Part shown: positions 1 through 15,180 of the stretch, one piece after another
Numbering within the stretch: the first letter of the stretch is position 1
Layout: every line of letters begins with the position of its first letter
Assembly: GCF_024679095.1 (NCBI RefSeq)
Contig: NC_066516.1
Location: 19,606,535 to 19,670,534 of the forward strand
Direction: 5' to 3'
DNA: 64,000 nucleotides
From: Eriocheir sinensis
Taxonomy: Eukaryota; Arthropoda; Malacostraca; Decapoda; Varunidae
The notes under the pieces: model-generated
What the model saw: the letters and a program-made list of their open reading frames with translations, nothing else
Database searches by the model: none
What the model was told of the DNA's origin: nothing
Position numbers and translations under genes: made by a program

Positions 1-2660
1 CATCCTCCTCTTTTTCTCTCCCTTCCTCCTCTCTGTTTGTCCTCTCTACCTCACCTTCCCTCTCTCCCTCCATCTTCTCCTCCAGTTTGATAAAAAAAAA
101 GGAATATAATCGCTTAAACTTTTGCATGACGCGATAAAGATTCTGAAAACGAGGGATCCGTCAGGAATTCAGTAATTTTACACTATGATGGTGGTGAGGC
201 TATATATAAAGTGTCGATCATTACTTAAGGTTAAGATTAGTAAGGTTAAGGTGAACATAGTGAGTGATGCTACGAAGACTTACGTGACAAGCCAACATTC
301 TTTTCGAAATTTCGTAGTTACAGCAGCCGCTTTCATTTCCATACTAAGAACCGCATCCCTGAAAGCCTGGTTAAGTAAGTCCATATACAAGTCGCAACAC
401 CACAAGTAACGCCTATATATTATACAACGTGACTAAGGTTTTCATTAAAGGGATCGTCTTGTGACAAATCAGGGATGTAGACTCGAGAAAAGAAAAAAAA
501 TAACTAAGTTCTTCCACTCTTAGGGAAATACAGTATAAAGGCAGATTCGACATAGCAACATCAAAAGTTTCTCCCTCCTTTTATGAATAGCCATAGATGC
601 AGAGGACATAGAAGGAAAAAAATATATATTATCAGTGAAACTAAAAACGTCACTCAGCGCAGCGTCTCACATCCACTCGCAAACACTTCAGGCGACGAAA
701 TCCCTCCTCCAGTCGACACCCGAGCCCCGGCACACAAAGGGATCCTCGGCATTTCTTTAGAACAGGAGAAGGATCTGAGGCTGTTATTTGCTCTCATCCT
801 TGTGCGATCTAAGCAAGGACGTTCGCTCTTCACACAAATGGAAGTGAAGCTGAGTTGGTGATACGAGATTCTTTATTCATGCACAATAAATGATCGAAAC
901 CTGCATTATAGTAACTAATATGTCTAAATAGCGCTGAAGAAATATAAACGTGGTGAAATATGAGCCTCTTATGTAGCCCAACTATATTGAATTAAAGACG
1001 TGATCAACCAAGTTAGCTTTGTGCTATATAAAAGAATATTGATATACCATTTCACTGATAGGCTAAAAGTTTACTTCTGCTCACTAAGATTAGTATAGGT
1101 CTGAAAATTTCAATGCATTCGTTAATTCTTCAAGATTGTATAAACAGATCCAAGAGTGATAACGAGAAGGATACTTAGATATAATAAATAATAACGTTAA
1201 CTTTAGGAGTAATGAAGACACAGTTTCTACCGATAAAAAGAACAACACAAGCATAAGGCCCCCGTTAAGCCTCACCTCGCCGCGCCCTTCCGAGGCTGTT
1301 TATCATAATGAAGCTTTAATATGCATTGCCTCCCCACGCCGGGACATTACCGTCCCCGTACGAGGAAGCATAATCGAGGCAAACCTGCAGGCACAACCTA
1401 TTCCGACGCAAGTAACACACAGCCTTCCTTGCTTCTTTCCTTCGTGTTCTTTCTCCTTCTTCTTTCCTTTGTCCCTTCCTTCCTTCCTTCTGACACCCTA
1501 AATGGCGGTAGGGAATATGGGTAACAAAATCAACAAGCATAACAAGAACTACAAAATCACCAGCACAAAACAACCAATCGCTGTCACCATCACCACCAAC
1601 CACCCCTCCTAACCCACACCAAAGCAACAATTCTGTCACCTACCACTACCCACAGCCACCACCAAAAGCAACAATAACGCCGTATTACCACAAACTAACA
1701 TCAATAAAAAGTGACCCAACCACCAACAATATCAACAACCCTCCACCAACACTAAAACCAACAAAAAAGAAGCTTATCAATAACAAAAAAATCAGCTTCT
1801 CGAATAACCAGCTCAACCTAAATAGCCACTTCAGCCACTCATGTCAAGAAATGTGATTACTTGAATTATTTCGTACTCTTCCTGTCCTATACATGAAAAT
1901 TATAACATGTTTTGAACGAATGATTTTCAGTTGTTATATATTTTCAAAACAAATATTACCGAACGTTTGCCAAAATTTGTCAAAAGCAAAAAATATGATC
2001 TGCAAAAGATTCTGAAATTCACATGAAACAGAGTATAGTAAAATGCTGACAAATGAAAACTTGAAATATAAATAAATGCACTAAAACGAAAGTACAATTT
2101 CATGGAAAAAAGTAAAATTTTGTGAAATATTTAATCTAAATATTTGAAAACCAATAGGAAAAACAGTAATAAAGCATTTATACAAAGAACAAAAAGTAAT
2201 GGAATAAAACAGTACCAAGCAAGCTGCAAAACCACATATATATTTACAAAAGTATACATAACGAGTTATTGTGAACAACTCCACAGTCCACACCTCCATT
2301 ATTAGGAATGACACACATGGGGCGGCGGCGACAACACACCAGCCGAATGTCTCAAATCCACTTTTCCTTCCCCTTCCTTATCTTTTCATCTCTTCTTTCT
2401 CAGTTTATCTTTCCTTTCCTCCAATCTCCTCGCAACTACCGCATTTGAATACAACTTCCGCCTCTCTTTCTCCTCTTTTTCTTCTTCTATATTTCTCTCC
2501 TTTATTATTCTCCGATTTCTCTCCTGCTGAGTTTCCTTCATCCTCTCCTATATCTCTACGATTTCCACCGCTCTTTGCTCAATTTCTCGAATATCTCCTT
2601 GAATTATTCCTATTTTTATCTTCTATCTCTTCCTAATTTTTCTCATCTATTCTCGTCCTC
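1..2660. other. Gene-free stretch, mostly AT-rich
   Basis: No coding region is convincing. Positions 1-80 and 2340-2660 are pyrimidine-rich and stop-poor on the plus strand. Positions 1520-1770 are a decayed AAC/ACC-rich tract. Positions 1850-2280 are very AT-rich, with stops in all frames. The short open frames here (for example 583-861 +) match no family I know and have no splice or codon evidence. Confidence 0.6.
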
Positions 2661-2668
2661 TTACTCAT

Positions 2669-2818
2669 TCTCCTCCTCCTCCTCCTCCTCCTCCTCCTCC
2701 TCCTCCTCCTCCTCCTCCTCTTCCTCTTCCTCTTCCTCTTCCTCCTCCTCCTCCTTCTCCTCCTTCTCCTCCTTCTCCTCCTTCTCCTCCTCCTCCTCCT
2801 CCTCCTCCTTCTCCTTTA
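2669..2818. repeat. (TCC)n microsatellite with TTC interruptions
   Basis: About 150 bp of TCC triplets broken by TTCC and TTC steps. It ends about 20 bp before the 5' truncation point of the LINE remnant that starts near 2840. The serine-rich (plus) and glycine-rich (minus) open frames over it are repeat products. Confidence 0.95.
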
Positions 2819-2839
2819 CTGGTTGGCTTCATCGGACGA

Positions 2840-3716
2840 GTCTTTAATGATAAATCGGAAAAAGTAATATTAAAACTATAATTCGCTGGTTCGACCCCAT
2901 CTAGAGTACTGTGTACAGTTTTGGTCTCCCTATTACAGAAAAGACGTAGAAAAGTGAGGACGGGTTCAACGGAGAGTATCAAAAATGATTCGTAGGTTGA
3001 GAAATGTATCTTATGAATAAAGGCTTAAAAAGTATATTTATTCAGCCTATCAAAACGAAGAATGCGAGGCGATCTAATAAAAGTTTAAAATGTTTAAAGG
3101 ATTCCGTGATATTAATGCGGAAGATTACTTTACAATTGATCGATCAAATAGAACAAGAAATAACAATTTCAAGATAAGTGGTAAAAGTTTATCGTCGCAC
3201 GAAGCCAAAAACTTCTTATTCAATCGAGTCGTTAATGTTTGGAACTCTCTACTCTGTGATGTCGTTGATAGTACAACAGTTACGTCCTTCAATAATAGAT
3301 TAGACAAGTATTTTGAATTCAACCAGCAACAAAGATATTACTCATAGTCGTAATAACGTTAAGTTCTTTCGAATACTGGTGTCGTTGTCCGTTTTTATCG
3401 CCCGGATAGTGGTAACAGTAATAGTAGTTCTTTCCTCTTTCCTACATAATTTCCATGCAGTTTTTCCATGCTGCATGGTTCTTTTTCCTTTCCTGCCAGC
3501 TTTGGCTGGAGGGATGAGGGCGTGGGGAGGAGCCTTACCCTTTGCTAACCTTAATCTTCCACCTTTGATTAGGTAGTTAGTGTGCCTTGTCACAAACAGC
3601 CTCGTAAGGACCATCAGGTCTGCTCTTGTTTGTTCTTCCTTTGTGTTCCTTTGTGTTCCTCCTCCTCCTTTTCCTCCTCCTCCTCCTCCTCCTCCCCTTC
3701 CTCGTCCTCCTCCTCC
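2840..3716 (+). mobile_element. LINE remnant A (CR1/L2-like), 3' end with (TCC)n tail
   Basis: This is a 5'-truncated, dead non-LTR retrotransposon. Translation gives the typical C-terminal part of a CR1/L2/Jockey-type reverse transcriptase. The segment VILKLY is followed, after a one-base frame break near 2880, by LVRPHLEYCVQFWSPYY (from 2886), a stop near 2955, then VQRRVSKMIRRLRNVSYE and another stop. After a frame change comes a C-terminal piece (3090-3347) holding FNRVVNVWNSL and RLDKYF and ending at the natural stop near 3345. The 3' UTR runs to 3658 and contains GCCTCGTAAGG at 3599-3609. Two CTTTGTGTTC repeats follow, then a (TCC)n tail at about 3659-3716. The frame breaks show it is not active. 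The clade is assigned from motif memory only. Confidence 0.85.
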
Positions 3717-4035
3717 AACGCCTCATACTCATATTTCCACCTTATCTTCTCTCTTTCCCTTTCTCTCCTTTTTCTCAGCATTTTTCACTAACTCCACTTT
3801 TCTCCTCCTCTTCCTTGGCGATCACTTTATCTCTCTTTTCATCCTTCATCCTTCCCTCCTTCCCTCCCTCCATCCTTCGCTATTTTTCTCTTCTTCCTCG
3901 CTTCTAAATCTTACACTCGAGTCACAGTTTTCAGCCAGATATTTCTCTCCCCAATATTTATCGGTGAACGTAAAAGTGAGGAAAAATTGGAAAGAGTTGG
4001 AGAATATTCGATAATGTTATCGTTTACAGCCCTCC

Positions 4036-4036
<1 letters not shown>

Positions 4037-4122
<86 letters not shown>

Positions 4123-4125
4123 CAA

Positions 4126-4161
<36 letters not shown>
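4037..4161. repeat. Compound microsatellite (GT)41 - (GA)17
   Basis: Uninterrupted GT run 4037-4118, a 9-bp spacer, then a GA run at about 4128-4161. The MCVCV and RERER open frames over it are artefacts. Confidence 0.97.
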
Positions 4162-5781
<1,620 letters not shown>

Positions 5782-5838
5782 CTTTAAAAATATTTTCGTT
5801 CGTTACGTCATTTTTCTTTGTATTGAAAACGCTTTGCT

Positions 5839-5842
<4 letters not shown>

Positions 5843-5896
<54 letters not shown>
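5843..5896. repeat. (CA)27 microsatellite
   Basis: Uninterrupted CA run, inverted relative to the GT run ending at 5754. Confidence 0.97.
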
Positions 5897-5897
<1 letters not shown>

Positions 5898-6062
5898 GCT
5901 GGGGTCTTTTGATATTAAAAATCTGCAGACCTTGTTTGTATATCTCGTCCATTTTTACCGTCCGTGTGACATTTATTCCGAGCACAACATCGAGGCACAA
6001 AAATACCCGGCACAGAAAATGCACGTGTCCCACTAACCGTGCCCCCCCTTCCCCCTCCAGGT

Positions 6063-6065
<3 letters not shown>

Positions 6066-6156
<91 letters not shown>
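6066..6156. repeat. (CT)n microsatellite
   Basis: About 90 bp of pure CT, lying about 430 bp beyond the donor end of the minus-strand receptor exon. Confidence 0.97.
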
Positions 6157-6159
<3 letters not shown>

Positions 6160-6587
6160 ATCATGTATTTATTACATATGCATTCATTTATCGAATTGTA
6201 CATTTATTTCCACAAAAAAGACAAATATGCAACATGCATATATACCTCCTACTTAACAAAACATGGTTGTAAAAAAAAATTCTATTAGCCGATATCTTTT
6301 CAATTGAAATGATTATACTAATTTATTAATGCTTAGTATACGTTCCATGAACGGAGTATAAGCAAATTCATTTCTAATATAATGTCATAATGTTTTTTCG
6401 TTATTGAGAAATTTAGTTTTTTTTTTTTAAGTTCAAGATATGTTGCTGATCGAGAAAATAATTACTATTAGTGTGCATTGGTGAAATATTTAATATTTCC
6501 AAATAACATCATGCATCATGTCAAACCCTCTCCTCCTGGAACACAAAGCGGAAAAAAACGTAAAGTAAACTGCCTGCCACCACGCAC

Positions 6588-6748
6588 CTCGGTATAGTAG
6601 CCCTTGAGGCGGGTGAGCAGCGGGTAGTCCTTCCGTTCGTCGAAGGGACTGGGCTGGCCGCCGGGGGTGAGCAAGGGTACGTTCCAAGCGCCGGAGAAGC
6701 GAGCAACCGGAGCCAGAACGTAGGCCTCCACGGGGCCAAGGAACACGT
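6588..6748 (-). CDS. Internal exon of a receptor guanylate cyclase / natriuretic-peptide-receptor-like protein (ligand-binding domain)
   Basis: The 161-bp minus-strand exon finishes a split codon (2 nt) and then encodes 53 codons without a stop. Residues include DVFLGPVEAYVLAPVARFSG, NVPLLTPGG and YPLLTRLKGYYTE. The pattern GPV-x-x-Y-x-x-APVAR, then W-x-x-P-L-x-T-x-G-G, then Y-x-LLTR is that of the ANF-receptor (type-I periplasmic-binding) extracellular domain. In known receptors this domain binds peptide hormones outside the cell and controls an intracellular guanylate cyclase. The acceptor is a CAG after a pyrimidine tract (6749-6775) and the donor is GAG|GTGCGT. Entry phase is 1 and exit phase 0. 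The Cys found after GP-x in the mammalian natriuretic-peptide receptors is Glu here. No other exon of this gene is recognised in the window, so introns must be long. Assignment to a cyclase rather than a clearance-type receptor lacking the enzyme cannot be made from this exon. The GC content is well above that of its flanks, as expected for coding DNA. Confidence 0.8.
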
Positions 6749-7561
6749 CTGTGGGAGGAAGAAGTGGAAGCGTTTGAGTGGCAGGGCGGCGAAGAGGTTT
6801 ATGCTGAGCAAAGACAAGTTAAGACTAGAAAGAATATTGACAACTATAAAGATTTAAAATATATCAGCTGAGGAAAAAACTTTTAATTGCTTCTAAAAAC
6901 ACGTCATTTTCCTGAACTGTGTTACCTTCTTCACATAACATTAAATTAAGAAATTGAAACATTATTCGCAACCTTTGGAAGTCAGCCTTGGCCCGTTTAC
7001 CTGGCTCACCACATAATAAAAAAAAGAACTCAAGAATACTTATAAACGTCACAGTGTCAATTACTTGCATTTTTGTTTAACTATTTATAGATATAGCACA
7101 TTTACAACAGTCAGAAACACTAAATATCTAGATAGCAAAAACAACCTCCACCTCGTCTACTTGGTTCATTACTTAACACTAAAACAAGAGCGTTAAGAAT
7201 TATGTTTATCACACTGTTAGTTGTACAAAAGATTTCCTCTTATATATGAACAAATTAACTAAGTGTTCTGCTTTAAGGTCGTCCAGAGAAACATTTCCGT
7301 CTGTTGGTGATAATACAAAAAATAAGCGAAAAATATCACAGCCACAGAAGCAGCTCCATCTAATTGTAGTATTACAACAAAAAAAGCGAGAAATATGTCA
7401 CAGCCACGAACTCTTTTTCCACATTTTAGCCTGGATTTTTTACCTTTTGAAAGTTTGGATTCCCACAAAATCCCGGAGTTACTATGAAACAGTTTGGGGC
7501 CGAAAACTCTGGCTGTTTGATAACCAACATGAAACTTTCTTTATTTTTTAGTTTCCCGCTC

Positions 7562-7630
<69 letters not shown>

Positions 7631-8570
7631 ATAAATAGCATGTTTTGTTCACCTGCCCTTATTCTGCCCCCGCCTCCCCCTACAGAACACCCAGCAATAG
7701 TGACGGAGAGGGAGGGCGTGGAAATGCTACAGCCCAGCAGAATGGGAAACACTTGGCTCTCACCTCAGAACCGTTCCTCATTTCTTTCTTCTCATTCTCA
7801 TTTCAACTATCCCAATGTTCTAGTCTTCCATGCTGATAAATAAATTTCGTCTTGTAGGTTTAAAAAAGAATACGATGAACTTTAACCTGTTCCTTCTCTG
7901 CACATAATTTAATGGCTTGGTAGAAAGAGAAGCTGCTAATTCAACCTTTATGTTTTCGCTTTTAACAAATTAACAAAAAAGGGTGGAAAACAGCAACAAC
8001 ATCATAAGTAAGAAGAAGGAGATGAGTAAGTCAGAGAAAAATAGGAATAGGAAAATAGGAATATGATAGGATATAGGAAAAATAGAAAAAAATATGACAT
8101 TCACTATTTATGCTAAAGACGGGGCTTTCGTGTACCATTTAGAGGACTGGTGACTTCATACGGGATCACAGTAACAAGACCAGCAACAACAACAGCAACA
8201 ACATGAGCCAGGCAGGGAGACCAAAATAAGGCTCAAGGCATTGCTAAGGCTACCCAAGTTGTCCTTATCCCCGAGCATCAAGGCGCTCTTTCCCCTAACC
8301 CCCTTCATGTACAGTATCAATATCAAGGGATGGGTAAGGATTTCTTCGGCCTAACCTTCCCCTTTTAATAACCTTCGTCTTTCCAATGTTTTCTCGAGTC
8401 TCGTCGTGTTTTTGTTTCCTTTTATTCATTTTCCTCTTTTTTTCTTCTCCGTTTTCTTTCTTGATGTTTCTTTTACTTCCTCTCTTTAATTTTGTCATGT
8501 TTCCAATTCTCTTATTTTTTCTTACATTATTTAATAAGCCACTCTCTCGTATTACAATTCCAAACTCTTC
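6749..8570. other. Probable intron 5' of the receptor exon
   Basis: No further exon is recognised. There is a decayed local duplication in which an AAGCGAAAAATATCACAGCC-like segment occurs near 7323-7345 and again near 7384-7405, about 60 bp apart. A second weak similarity links 6980-7065 with 7140-7230. The rest is AT-rich. Confidence 0.5.
7563..7628. repeat. (GT)n microsatellite
   Basis: About 65 bp, with one GC step near the start. Confidence 0.95.
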
Positions 8571-8575
8571 ACTCT

Positions 8576-9297
<722 letters not shown>

Positions 9298-9321
9298 AGA
9301 TAGATAGATAGATAGATAGAT

Positions 9322-9365
<44 letters not shown>
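9298..9365. repeat. (GATA)n - (GA)n microsatellite
   Basis: Five to six GATA units at 9298-9322 are followed by (GA)n to about 9365. A CCA/ACC-rich patch lies at 9470-9590. Confidence 0.93.
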
Positions 9366-9369
<4 letters not shown>

Positions 9370-9639
9370 ATTAACAGATACTTTAGCTCTCCGCCTTTTG
9401 GTATAATAGAAGCTCTGTTAGCATGGCCACCTAGCGCCTGTAAGACTTTGTAACACCCACACCACTACCCCGCAACCTAACCCCATCTACCACTACCACC
9501 ACTCCCATTACCACCACCACCACCACCACCATCACCACTACCACTGCTTACACCACTACCACAACCACAATCACCACCTCAACCTCCTCCTAATACCATT
9601 TTTACAACCAATATAATTACATTTTTGCGACTAATGAGT

Positions 9640-9645
<6 letters not shown>

Positions 9646-9705
<60 letters not shown>

Positions 9706-9706
9706 C

Positions 9707-9774
<68 letters not shown>
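9646..9774. repeat. Head-to-head (GT)n / (CA)n palindrome
   Basis: A GT run of about 59 bp (to 9704) is separated by only 4 nt (CCAA) from a CA run of about 66 bp (9709-9774). The two arms are fully complementary, giving a potential hairpin of about 59 bp with almost no loop. Confidence 0.95.
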
Positions 9775-9776
<2 letters not shown>

Positions 9777-9829
9777 AATACACAAAACAAAGCTAATATG
9801 CAACTGAATTTTCTATGCTCCTGCGTCCA

Positions 9830-9831
9830 TC

Positions 9832-9863
<32 letters not shown>
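9830..9863. repeat. (CAA)11 microsatellite
   Basis: Pure CAA triplets. The encoded Gln run is not in a supported gene. Confidence 0.95.
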
Positions 9864-10318
9864 CGCAGTTTCAAATGTGAATACAAAACACTGCCGGTTA
9901 ACTTACTTATGCAGCCGAGACTCAGACACAAGACACCAAAGTTCCAGCGTTCTTTACCCACCTTGATTGACGCTTCTTAAACCCACATGAGCCACGCCAA
10001 ACCCACATTTAACCATTCCTTCCTGCTATCATTTGCCATATACCCGCGTGACTTCACCTGACCTTGCTTGTCCCGAATGACCCAATTTAAACTCGACTGA
10101 CCCTATTCGACTCATAATGCCCTCAGTTTAACCTAGCTTGACCTTGCCTCCCTTTGTTACCACCCAGTACGCCTCGCTCCACCCTCTTTCATTGTCCCTG
10201 TTTCGTCCACTCTCTCTTTCTCCCTGTTTTATTAAAGCATTCCACGCGACCACCAGAGACGGGCCAGGAACTGCGGAAACCACTTACAGTGATACATACT
10301 AAAAGAGGAGGATGCGCC
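9864..10318. other. Gene-free stretch with weak GACCTTGC-like repeats
   Basis: Positions 10040-10150 contain several decayed ACCTGACCTTGC / CTTGACCTTGCC segments. No gene is seen. Confidence 0.45.
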
Positions 10319-10320
10319 GA

Positions 10321-10343
10321 CACACACACAAACAGATACACTG

Positions 10344-10433
<90 letters not shown>
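10321..10433. repeat. (CA)n microsatellite
   Basis: Interrupted to about 10345, then pure CA to 10433. Confidence 0.96.
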
Positions 10434-10438
<5 letters not shown>

Positions 10439-10570
10439 AATTAGTAAAAAAACACACACACATACACACAGGCATATTCATACCTTTTTGCGATGTTTTG
10501 TTTTGTTTTTATTTCGAATCTACTGTGTTTCTTCCTTATCACGATTGCCCTCATCCCCCACACTGACTCC

Positions 10571-11329
<759 letters not shown>

Positions 11330-11330
<1 letters not shown>

Positions 11331-12115
11331 GATGGAGAGGTTAGGTACGAGGCAAGGATGAAGGCAGTAATGAAAAGATGAAGAACGGAAAAAGGCAAAA
11401 GAATGGGAAAAGAATGGAAGGAAAAAATAATGAAGTCAAAGAACAAGAGTAAGAGGAAATGACAAAAACAGTATCTCATCAGAGGAGGAAATTTAAATGG
11501 ATGAACGAAGAGAGAATTGTTGATCGAAGAAAAAATTACGAAAGGAGGACACTCGGAGGAAGAGTGGCGAGATAGGAGGAGAGTGAATCAAATGAGAAAG
11601 GGAAAAATGTGCTGGAACGAACGAAGGAGAGAAGGAGGGAGGAAGCGACAGGCAGAGAGGGATAAAAAGAAAGGTAAAATTACATAGGCAGAAAATGAGA
11701 AAACGAACTAAGAGACAGACAAACAGATAGACCGACAGACAGAAACAGACAAAAATAGAAAGAAAGAAAAAAAAGAAAGAAAAGAGAAAGAAAGAAAAAG
11801 GAATGAAGAAAGAAGCAAAGAATGAAGAAATAAAGGAAGAAAGAAAGAAAGAATGAATGAAAGAGAAAGAAAGACAAACACAGACAGAAAGGTACAAAGA
11901 ATTAAAGAAAGAAAAGAGAAAAAAAGAAAGAAATGAGAAAGAGAGAGAAAGAAGAAAAAACAGAAGCAAAGAAACGAAAAAAAGAAGGAAGGAAGGAAAG
12001 AAGGAAGAAAGAAAGAAAGGAAGAAAAAAAGGCTGAAAAAGAAAGAAAGAAAGAGAAAAAGTGAGGCGACTGAGGGGGGTGGGGGGGGGGGGAGGGAGAA
12101 AGTTACTTCAACCCG
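11330..12115. repeat. Purine-only GAAA/GGAA-rich domain ending in a G-run
   Basis: About 780 bp of nearly pure purine on the plus strand. It consists of degenerate GAAA, GAAAG and GGAA units with GACA patches (11710-11755, 11872-11890), and ends in a G-run near 12074-12092. The Phe/Leu/Ser-rich minus-strand open frames (up to 168 codons) arise because such DNA lacks stops. Confidence 0.85.
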
Positions 12116-12179
12116 AGGAAGCCAAAAACTACGAGAGGAAAGGAGACAAGGGACGGCGAAGGTGAGGAGGAAATGAATT

Positions 12180-12840
12180 CTTTCTGTCGTGAAGCTGTTC
12201 CAAAACTCTCCCACGCCGCCTCTTTTTTCTCTCCTTGCCTCCTCCTCCAGCCCCTCTTTTCCTTCCTCTCTCCCTCTTACCGTTTTCTATTGCTCCAGCG
12301 TAACCCTCCTCCTCCTCCTCCTTTTTCTTCTAAGTCTTCCTCTTCCTTCCACATCCTTTCTTCCACCTCTGTCACTCTTACGAATCAATGTCTCTGTTGG
12401 TCTCTTTCAACCTCCTTCACTTTCCTTCTATTCCACTCTATGACTTTCCATGACCATTCAGTCTATTCGAACTCCCCTTTCATTCTTACTTTTTCCTCCA
12501 TTTTAAACTTTACCTGATTTGACATCACATAATATATTTTTTCCCCTTCATTACTCTTCTCTTTAATATCACCTACATAATTCAACCCTTTATCGTCAAC
12601 CACAAACGTCCTTCAGTTCAGTACAGTTCGGAAGCCTTTGCAACGGTCCTCTCTCAAGTTTTTTTTCCAACCCCCACCTCCTCAAACTAACTCATAACCT
12701 CCCCAATTGCCATCGCCCACAGGCAGTGCTCCAAACCAGGGCGGAGGAGGCGCGCTTGAGGAAGTTCGGCATACCAGAAAACTTGGAAGGAAGGAAGGAA
12801 GAAAGGAAGGAAGGAGGGAAGGGCCGTAGGTAGCGTAAAC
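12180..12840. other. Pyrimidine-rich gene-free stretch
   Basis: CT-rich with short TCC tracts (12306-12325) and a GGAA run at 12784-12820. No gene. Confidence 0.5.
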
Positions 12841-12842
12841 TT

Positions 12843-12909
12843 TGTGTGTGTGTGGGGGGGGGGGGAGGGGGTTGCGTGTGTGTGTGTGTGTGTTTGGGGG
12901 GGGGGGGGT
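12843..12909. repeat. Two GT-to-G-run junctions
   Basis: GTGTG...G(10) at 12843-12866 and GTGTG...G(12) at 12876-12908. The TG dinucleotide run turns into poly-G twice in a row. Confidence 0.9.
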
Positions 12910-13089
12910 TATGGTTCGTGGATTCGTGGATTGAAAGAAAAAAGAAGTAAAGAGACAAACAGACAGATGCAGATAGACAGACAGAGAGACAGATATAAAA
13001 GCAGACATGTTGATGGACAGAGACCCACAACTTCCAGACAGATAGACAAACCGTCGAAAAACATGGATAGATAGACCGACAAACTCACA

Positions 13090-13095
<6 letters not shown>

Positions 13096-13173
<78 letters not shown>
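13096..13173. repeat. (GA)39 microsatellite
   Basis: Pure GA. A GACA-rich patch precedes it (12955-13000). Confidence 0.96.
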
Positions 13174-13178
<5 letters not shown>

Positions 13179-13441
13179 TGAGAGAATAAAAGAGAGAACG
13201 AGGAAGGGGAAAGATAGATAGGGACTAAAAAAAAAAAGTAAGACGTTCCAAAATTTGAGAAACGAACCATAAAAAAACTTCTAAAACTTTTCACTTAACT
13301 CCTTCCTCGCCTTTCCCTAGCTATTACTCTTCTTACTTTCCTTCGTCTCTCCTTGCTGTAATTCATTTCTTCCTCACACTCAGCATTTCCGTCCACATTT
13401 ATCTCAGTTTTCGCGCTCTTCACTCCCTCTCTCTCTGTGTC

Positions 13442-13533
<92 letters not shown>
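13442..13533. repeat. (CTGT)n - (CT)n compound microsatellite
   Basis: About ten CTGT tetramers (13442-13480) followed by about 53 bp of CT. Confidence 0.95.
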
Positions 13534-13537
<4 letters not shown>

Positions 13538-13664
13538 ACTGTTTCTCATTTCCTTCACGTCTTATTGTCTCTTTCTCCCTGTCCCTCTGCGCCTCCCTGT
13601 CTTCCTCCCTCCTTCGCATTACTTTTTTTCTCTCTATTCCTCAGTTACTTCTTCTTCTTGTCCG

Positions 13665-13668
<4 letters not shown>

Positions 13669-13730
<62 letters not shown>

Positions 13731-13755
13731 AACAAACAATCACACACACACACAA
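13669..13755. repeat. (CA)n microsatellite with CAAA interruption
   Basis: CA run to 13726, then CAAACAAACAAACAAT, then more CA. Confidence 0.95.
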
Positions 13756-13759
13756 AGGA

Positions 13760-14164
13760 TGGAAAGAGGACACAGAAAGAAAGGAAGGATGTGGTGGAGT
13801 GGGGGGGGAGCGAGGGTAAGTCTTTCCAGCTGTCCTACATGAAGAAAGACAACTAAATTAGACTTCTCCAACGTAAACATTCTCAGCCGCATCTGCATAT
13901 TTCTCATCAGCACTTTATTGGGTTGGGACGCTTATTATTATCACCATTATTTGATCCAAGCGCTTCTGGGACGATATTTGACCGGTTTAGAGTTCCGATC
14001 CGAAAAAATGGAGAGTATTGGAAAAATATCACGCTCGCTTTCCCTCTCTCTCTCCCTGCCACCTCGCTCCCTAGGCTGCGTGGGAACTTAACCAAAACTT
14101 GCCTCCCAATCCGTAAACCCTCTGATCTCCGGATTTGCTGGCGGCTGCACGCTTGGAATCCTCA
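13760..14164. other. Gene-free unique stretch
   Basis: No coding signal is recognised on either strand. Confidence 0.45.
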
Positions 14165-14790
14165 CTGAACTCCCTTTTAAGCGACTCTCGTTTCTTTTTT
14201 TTCTTTTTTGTTCTTTTGCCTTTCTTGATCGTGCTTAATTAGATCCCCTTTAGTTATTTATCTTAAGTAGTTTAAGTGTAATATGTGTTAGTTTAGTTCA
14301 CGTCTCTGTCTCTTCGGTTGCTTGAGTTTCATCTCGTTGGTCGTGACTCGTTTCTTCATTTCTTTTTCTTTTGTCTCACTCCGTTGTGCTTCATTAGATC
14401 CCATTCATTTTTTTAGCTTTTTACCTTCACCAGCTCGTGCATCTACCTGTTGGCTCGTTTCGCTCTCTTTTCTCATTAGTTGCTTGAGTTTCATTTCGTT
14501 GATCATATTAAGCGACATTTGTTTCTTCATTTCTTATTCTTTCGCTTTACTTGGTCGTGCTTCATTAGATCCCCCTTTTTCATTTCATTTTTTTCGCTTT
14601 TTTACGTTAAGTAGTTCAAGTGTATTACCTGTTGGCTCACTTAACCTGTTTGTCTCCTTGGCTGCTTGAGTTCATGTCGCTGTTCGTGTTAAGCGACTCT
14701 AATTTCTATATATTTTTTTTATTCTTCTGCCTTACTTGTTAGTGCTTCATTAGATCTCCTTCATTTAATTATAATGTTCTAGTGGTTTTA
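14165..14790. repeat. Decayed tandem array I, about 155-185 bp units, 4 copies
   Basis: The anchor GTGCTTCATTAGATCCC (variants allowed) starts at 14231, 14386, 14557 and 14742. Each copy also carries TAAGCGAC..TTTCTTC before the anchor and a GTTGCTTGAGTTTCAT-like segment after it. Unit length varies and copies are strongly diverged. Confidence 0.85.
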
Positions 14791-14794
14791 GTTG

Positions 14795-15180
14795 ACCTGA
14801 CAGTTTAACAGGTTTCTTTATCATGATTCTTTTGTAAAACCTAACTGCCCATTTATTAAAAGCACCAATATTTAGTAACTTCATGCAGGTCCTTTGATTA
14901 GTCTCTTTTTTTTAATCAGTTATAGTTTAGCCCACAGTTAAACATATCATTTTTTTTATGTTTTTATCCTTTTGTAAATTTTAACTGCGCACTTACTACA
15001 AACATCATATTTATTAATCTAACGTCCTCTTCTTAGTCTACCATGCGTTATTTTCACCTTACTTTATTCATTTATGTTTACCTCACAGTTTAACAGGTCT
15101 CTTTATCATTATCATTCTTTTGTAATACCTTTAATCCAGTCGACACTGTTTACAAATTCTATGTCCACTTGTTAGTCTCC
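14795..15180. repeat. Decayed tandem array II, about 130-155 bp units, 3 copies
   Basis: The anchor ACAGTTTAACAGGT..CTTTATCAT with TTCTTTTGTAA after it occurs near 14800, 14933 (weak) and 15085. Confidence 0.75.

Noticed and set aside
1316..1420. Possible minus-strand exon (an AG acceptor and about 22 open codons to a stop)
   Set aside because: Too short and with no family match.
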